A DNA stretch of 64,000 nucleotides. Origin: SB11 sp035906255. Its GTDB lineage: Bacteria; Bacteroidota; Bacteroidia; UBA8524. Both the position numbers and the translations under genes were made by a program. Numbering within the stretch: position 1 is the stretch's first letter; the number at the start of each line of letters is the position of its first letter. The notes beneath the pieces were generated by a model that saw only the letters and a list, made by a program, of their open reading frames with translations, was not told the origin of the DNA and did no database searches. Where the stretch lies: the NCBI GenBank assembly GCA_035906255.1, contig JAMIFM010000021.1:62001-126000 (forward strand), read 5' to 3'. Below, piece by piece: positions 60,775 to 64,000 of the stretch.

Positions 60775-61494
60775 TTACAACTCATACCGTTTCACCACCT
60801 TCAAAAACACCTCAAAATCCTTGGGATAAGGTGCATCAATAGTAATAGTTTTATCATCAGAGCCAACAAAACTAATACGGGCAGCGTGAAGCAAAAAGCG
60901 GTCAACCATCGGCGACTCTTCTTCCCACTTACTGTATTTATAACCCTTTTTAAGTTTTGAAAGGTACGGCAACCTGCCCCTGTAAGCAGTATCGCCTGTT
61001 ATTACCGCATTTTGGCTGGCAAGGTGTATGCGTATTTGGTGCATACGCCCCGTAACGGGTTTGCACTCAATCAAACTGAAATTATTATACAGCTCAAGCG
61101 TGTTAAAATACGTAACAGCCTCTTTCCCCTCTATAAAATCAATATTCACGCGGTTACTCTTATCTACCTTTATAGGCAAATCAACTTTCAGCATCTCAAA
61201 ACGTATCACCCCGTCAATCACAGCATGATACGTTTTCTCCACCTCGCGGTTTTCAAACTTCATGCTCATATAACGGTACGTTTCAGGGTCTTTGGCAATC
61301 ACCAATGCGCCGCTGGTTTCACGGTCAAGGCGATGGCACAACTGTGCATCCTCGCAATACCGTTTTGCCAATCTCAGCAAACTTTGTCCCTCCCCGTTTC
61401 GCTCATCCAACGAGGGTAAAAACGCAGGCTTATTCACAACAATCAGCTTGTCGTCTTCGTACAGTATTATATCCTTGAAATTTATGTGCTTCAT
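60775..61494 (-). CDS. RluA family pseudouridine synthase
   Basis: A 239-residue enzyme that converts uridine to pseudouridine in rRNA or tRNA. The catalytic aspartate is in LCHRLDRETSGALVIAKD, and IECKPVTGRMHQIRIHLAS is the conserved RluA block near the C-terminus. No S4 domain is present, so it is nearer RluA/TruC than RluC/D. Target base is not predictable. A 72-base AT-rich gap with GATTTGTGATTG-type repeats lies upstream. Confidence 0.92.
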   Translation of the reverse strand: MKHINFKDIILYEDDKLIVVNKPAFLPSLDERNGEGQSLLRLAKRYCEDAQLCHRLDRETSGALVIAKDPETYRYMSMKFENREVEKTYHAVIDGVIRFEMLKVDLPIKVDKSNRVNIDFIEGKEAVTYFNTLELYNNFSLIECKPVTGRMHQIRIHLASQNAVITGDTAYRGRLPYLSKLKKGYKYSKWEEESPMVDRFLLHAARISFVGSDDKTITIDAPYPKDFEVFLKVVKRYEL

Positions 61495-61566
61495 CTTCTC
61501 ATTTCAGATTTTTGATTTGTGATTGAATAATTTAAAATCGTGCAATCATAAATCGCAAATCACCAA

Positions 61567-62337
61567 TCACTTATTGTTAAACTGCTTCAAACGTATGCGG
61601 GTAATTACCTGCTTGGTTTGTTGTGGAAAATCTCCGTTCATCATCCAATCGTAATAAGTAGGTTCACGTTTAAATATTTCAGTCACCAACTTACCCCTGT
61701 GTTTACCAAAGTTAAACACTTCCTCGCCCTTATCATTACGAATAATGCGCCCTGCCAAATCAACCAAATTGCTTTGACCTGACATTTTATGCAAGGCTTC
61801 AATGTTCTTTTCTAACTGCTCGTACTTATTCAACTGGGCTTTAAATACCTCAAAAGTAGCACGGGTATCAGCCTCGGCAGTATGGGCATTATCCAACTCA
61901 CTGTTACAGTAGAAACGGTAGGCTGCTGCAAGGTTACGCGGCTCCATTACGTGAAAAATGCGCTGTACATCAATAAACTTGCGGCTTTCAATATCAAACT
62001 CAACTCCGGCTCTAAAAAATTCCTCCACTAACATCGGAAAATCAAAACGGTTGCTGTTAAACCCTGCAAAATCGCAATTCTCCAAAAAACGGTTTAAATC
62101 GTTTGAAAGTTCTTTAAACGATGGCTTACCTACCACATCGGCATCGGTTATCCCGTGAAAAGTGGTTGATTCAGCCGGAATGGGCATACCGGGGTTTACA
62201 GTATGGTGCAGTGTCTCTTCTTTTCCGTCGGGATATACTTTTATAAAGTACAATTCAATAATACGGTCGGTACTGGTACTGATGCCCGTTGTTTCCAAAT
62301 CAAAAAACACAAGCGGGCGTTTAAGGGTTAACTCCAT
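61567..62337 (-). CDS. 3'-5' exonuclease (DnaQ-like, DEDDh)
   Basis: A 256-residue nuclease with the DEDDh motifs: Asp and Glu in VFFDLETTGIS, the middle Asp in DFAGFNSNRFDFPMLVEEF, and the His/Asp pair in NAHTAEADTRATFEVF. The C-terminal region has the KGEEVFNFGKHRGK block that is common in Bacteroidota members. It may act in proofreading or in RNA/DNA turnover; not a full DNA polymerase epsilon subunit by context. A hairpin lies six bases upstream of the start codon. Confidence 0.9.
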   Translation of the reverse strand: MELTLKRPLVFFDLETTGISTSTDRIIELYFIKVYPDGKEETLHHTVNPGMPIPAESTTFHGITDADVVGKPSFKELSNDLNRFLENCDFAGFNSNRFDFPMLVEEFFRAGVEFDIESRKFIDVQRIFHVMEPRNLAAAYRFYCNSELDNAHTAEADTRATFEVFKAQLNKYEQLEKNIEALHKMSGQSNLVDLAGRIIRNDKGEEVFNFGKHRGKLVTEIFKREPTYYDWMMNGDFPQQTKQVITRIRLKQFNNK

Positions 62338-62343
62338 GTATTT

Positions 62344-62360
62344 AATAGCCGTCGGCTATT
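62344..62360 (-). promoter_or_regulatory. hairpin in the leader of the exonuclease gene
   Basis: AATAGCC / GGCTATT around three bases, ending six bases before the ATG at 62337. It would overlap the ribosome landing site. No T run follows on the minus strand, so it is not a terminator in that direction. Confidence 0.45.
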
Positions 62361-62435
62361 CTGTTTTAATTTTTTTGCGAAGATATGTACAGTTGCGGGT
62401 AGTGTGTTTGTAATATTGAGCCATTTTAAGCAGCA

Positions 62436-63110
62436 TCAGGCCAATAAATCGGGGCGGCGTTCTTGGGTGCGTTTCACGCTCTCCTCGTGTCGCCACTCCT
62501 CAATTTTTTTATGGTCGCCGCTCATCAACACATCGGGTACTTTTACACCCATAAATTCTTCGGGGCGGGTATATACCGGCGGTGCCAGCAAACCATCCTG
62601 AAACGAATCACTCAGCGCCGATTCTTCATCCCCAATAGCACTTGGTATTAAGCGTACAATAGCATCAACCACTATGGCTGCGGCCAACTCTCCCCCCGTA
62701 AGCACATAATCACCTACCGAAAGTTCTTTGGTAATGTACAATTGCCTGATGCGTTCGTCAATGCCTTTGTAGTGACCGCAAAGGATAATAAAGTTGTTTT
62801 TTAACGAAAACTGATTAGCCGTTTTTTGGTTAAACACCTCCCCGTCAGGGCACATAAAAATCACTTCATCGTACGTGCGTTCGCTTTTCAATTGCTCAAT
62901 ACATTTTGAGATGGGTTCGGCCATCATTACCATACCTGCCCCGCCGCCAAAAGCATAATCATCTACTTGGCGGTATTTATTGGTAGCATAATCGCGCAGG
63001 TTGTGCACGTGTATTTCAACCAATCCCTTCTCTTTTGCCCGTTTTACTATCGAGTAGTTAAAAGGACTTTCGAGCAAGCCGGGCACAACGGTAATAATGT
63101 CTATGCGCAT
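62436..63110 (-). CDS. trmD: tRNA (guanine-37-N1)-methyltransferase
   Basis: TrmD methylates G37 next to the anticodon and prevents frameshifting. The 224-residue product has MRIDIITVVPGLLESPFNYSI, DDYAFGGGAGMVMMAEPI, the knot region ILCGHYKGIDERI and YVLTGGELAAAIVVDAIVRLIP, all diagnostic. Start ATG at 63110; the TTG one codon earlier is less likely. It follows rimM in the classic rpsP-rimM-trmD order, but rplS does not follow. Confidence 0.96.
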   Translation of the reverse strand: MRIDIITVVPGLLESPFNYSIVKRAKEKGLVEIHVHNLRDYATNKYRQVDDYAFGGGAGMVMMAEPISKCIEQLKSERTYDEVIFMCPDGEVFNQKTANQFSLKNNFIILCGHYKGIDERIRQLYITKELSVGDYVLTGGELAAAIVVDAIVRLIPSAIGDEESALSDSFQDGLLAPPVYTRPEEFMGVKVPDVLMSGDHKKIEEWRHEESVKRTQERRPDLLA

Positions 63111-63155
63111 CAAAAAGTTTTTAGTTTACAGTTTTGGTTCAACGGTTGCGAAGTT

Positions 63156-63265
63156 CGTCATTGCGAACGGACATCACCAAAAAGTTTGGTTATTGAATGT
63201 TGTTAGTGAAGCAATCTGTTTGATATTATACGTAGGGATTGCTTCGAAAGACCCCGCAATGACGG
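63156..63265. repeat. TCATTGCGA / GAAGCAATC type inverted repeat between rimM and trmD
   Basis: CGTCATTGCG (63156-63165) and GTGAAGCAATCTG (near 63206) on the left are answered by GGGATTGCTTCG (near 63236) and CCCGCAATGACGG (near 63253). This resembles a mobile intergenic repeat with a similar consensus known from many bacteria. It takes up most of the 164-base gap inside a ribosome-maturation operon. Confidence 0.75.
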
Positions 63266-63274
63266 GATAAGGTA

Positions 63275-63796
63275 TTACAAATCTACCAACCCTTCGGGCA
63301 ACGTAGTATGCAGGGTTTGGTTATCAAAATCAATGTCTTTAATAAACTCGTCAACAAAAGGTATCAGCACCTCGCGACCGTTCATCATCATAAACAACAA
63401 AGTTTGTGCAGGGGTTTCCATGTAGTTTTGTATAAAACCCAGCTTACCCAACTCACTGTCAACAACGGTAAAATCAATCAACGCCGAAGCATTCATACCG
63501 TCATCGTCAACAATCCATTTATCAGGCACCAATACTTCAAGCCCCACAAGTTCACGTGCAGCCTCTTCGGTATCAATATCTTCAAACTTCACCAGCAGGC
63601 CGTTGCCGCCATCCTGCCACTGTGTAAAATAAAAAGGGACCGGCTTTTGGTGTATCACCAAAAATACCGGCCCCGTATTTTTTTCAGGTTTTTCAACCTC
63701 AATGCCCCCGTCAAGGTCAATCCTTACAGCACCTTTGTATCCGTGTAGTTTGCCAATGCGCCCTACCTTGCTACAATTGTGCCCGGGGTACTTCAT
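63275..63796 (-). CDS. rimM: ribosome maturation factor RimM
   Basis: RimM helps assemble the 30S head and binds S19. The 173-residue protein has the opening VGRIGKLHGYKGAVRIDLDGG and a C-terminal PRC-barrel domain (FTVVDSELGKLGFIQNYMETPAQTLLFM; VLIPFVDEFIKDIDFDNQTL). It lies five bases after rpsP in the expected order. Length is normal. Confidence 0.94.
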   Translation of the reverse strand: MKYPGHNCSKVGRIGKLHGYKGAVRIDLDGGIEVEKPEKNTGPVFLVIHQKPVPFYFTQWQDGGNGLLVKFEDIDTEEAARELVGLEVLVPDKWIVDDDGMNASALIDFTVVDSELGKLGFIQNYMETPAQTLLFMMMNGREVLIPFVDEFIKDIDFDNQTLHTTLPEGLVDL

Positions 63797-63801
63797 TGTT
63801 C

Positions 63802-64000
63802 TTAGCTTTCAGTTGTTTCAGCAGTAGCATCTGTGCCTTCTGCTTCAACGTTGGTTTCGCCTTCGGCAGTAGCATCTGCATTTTCAGCAGCGGCTTCTAC
63901 TTCTTCAATTACAGGCGAGTTTTTAGCTGCTATTTTAGCAACCCTGTCAGCATTCACTTTCGCTTCGCGCTCAATATCGGCAAGGCGTTTAGTTTGCTTT
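63802..64000 (-). CDS. rpsP: 30S ribosomal protein S16, C-terminal part (5' end outside window)
   Basis: The frame enters from the right edge and ends at the stop 63804-63802, five bases before rimM. The visible 65 residues are an S16 C-terminal extension: KRLADIEREAKVNADRVAKI, then an Ala/Glu-rich acidic tail (EEVEAAAENADATAEGE...) of about 40 residues. Such long tails are common in Bacteroidota S16. The conserved core lies outside the window, so identity rests on the tail style and the rimM-trmD context. Confidence 0.8.
   Translation of the reverse strand, partial: KQTKRLADIEREAKVNADRVAKIAAKNSPVIEEVEAAAENADATAEGETNVEAEGTDATAETTES

Noticed and set aside
59577..60775. Insertion sequence or transposon
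   Set aside because: No transposase frame and no target-site duplication seen; only non-coding repeats are present, although a non-autonomous element remains possible.
61495..61566. Inverted repeat of GATTTGTGATTG type as a regulatory site
   Set aside because: The match between arms is broken and AT-rich; likely low-complexity sequence.

Overview
The window comes from a member of the Bacteroidota. It has carboxypeptidase-regulatory-domain TonB receptors, several proteins with type IX secretion system (T9SS) C-terminal sorting domains of both type A and type B, a PorV/PorQ-family barrel, four DUF6089-type outer-membrane barrels, promoter elements of the TAnnTTTG type and little sign of Shine-Dalgarno sequences. 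No rRNA, tRNA, CRISPR array, prophage or complete insertion sequence was seen. Species cannot be told from sequence reading alone.

Layout. 1-7.5 kb: a partial DUF6089 barrel gene, a 1468-residue secreted PhoX-like protein with three tandem beta-type repeats, a leucine-rich-repeat protein and a small T9SS cargo. 7.5-21.1 kb (minus strand): HIT protein and greA, then a module of PorV/PorQ barrel, giant T9SS-exported protein and TonB receptor, preceded by a second paralogous TonB receptor. 21.2-34.6 kb (minus strand): a long envelope-biogenesis run read from trpG/pabA through alpha/beta hydrolase, CBS protein, POTRA/Omp85-like protein, nadK, three DUF6089 barrels, uppS, bamA, two Skp/OmpH chaperones and murI to a 2-hydroxyacid dehydrogenase, with many start/stop overlaps. 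34.7-52 kb: a surface-glycan region with YfhO-like membrane protein, four glycosyltransferases (GT4, HlpA-like, GT2, GT11 fucosyltransferase), asparagine synthetase, three FkbM methyltransferases, another methyltransferase and a Wzx-type flippase, with two LamG T9SS cargo genes embedded in it. 52-64 kb: RsmI-like methylase, TetR regulator with a palindromic operator on its own promoter, paaA without paaB-E, a 37-residue membrane ORF, sucB without sucA, FAH hydrolase, M23 peptidase, bcp, DUF2784 protein, RluA-type pseudouridine synthase, exonuclease and the trmD-rimM-rpsP group.

How the parts fit: most genes build or decorate the cell envelope. BamA, Skp and the POTRA protein insert outer-membrane barrels; UppS and MurI feed peptidoglycan and glycan carriers; the glycan cluster makes surface sugar; the T9SS cargo proteins and the PorV-like barrel belong to the export and surface-anchoring system.

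The most unusual signal is non-coding. Three intergenic gaps (54.55, 59.82 and 60.66 kb) carry copies of one composite element of about 100 bases, made of three palindromes in fixed order with fixed spacers. The middle palindrome keeps its ends and centre, while its arms differ completely between copies yet stay self-complementary. Other palindromic repeats crowd the same gaps.
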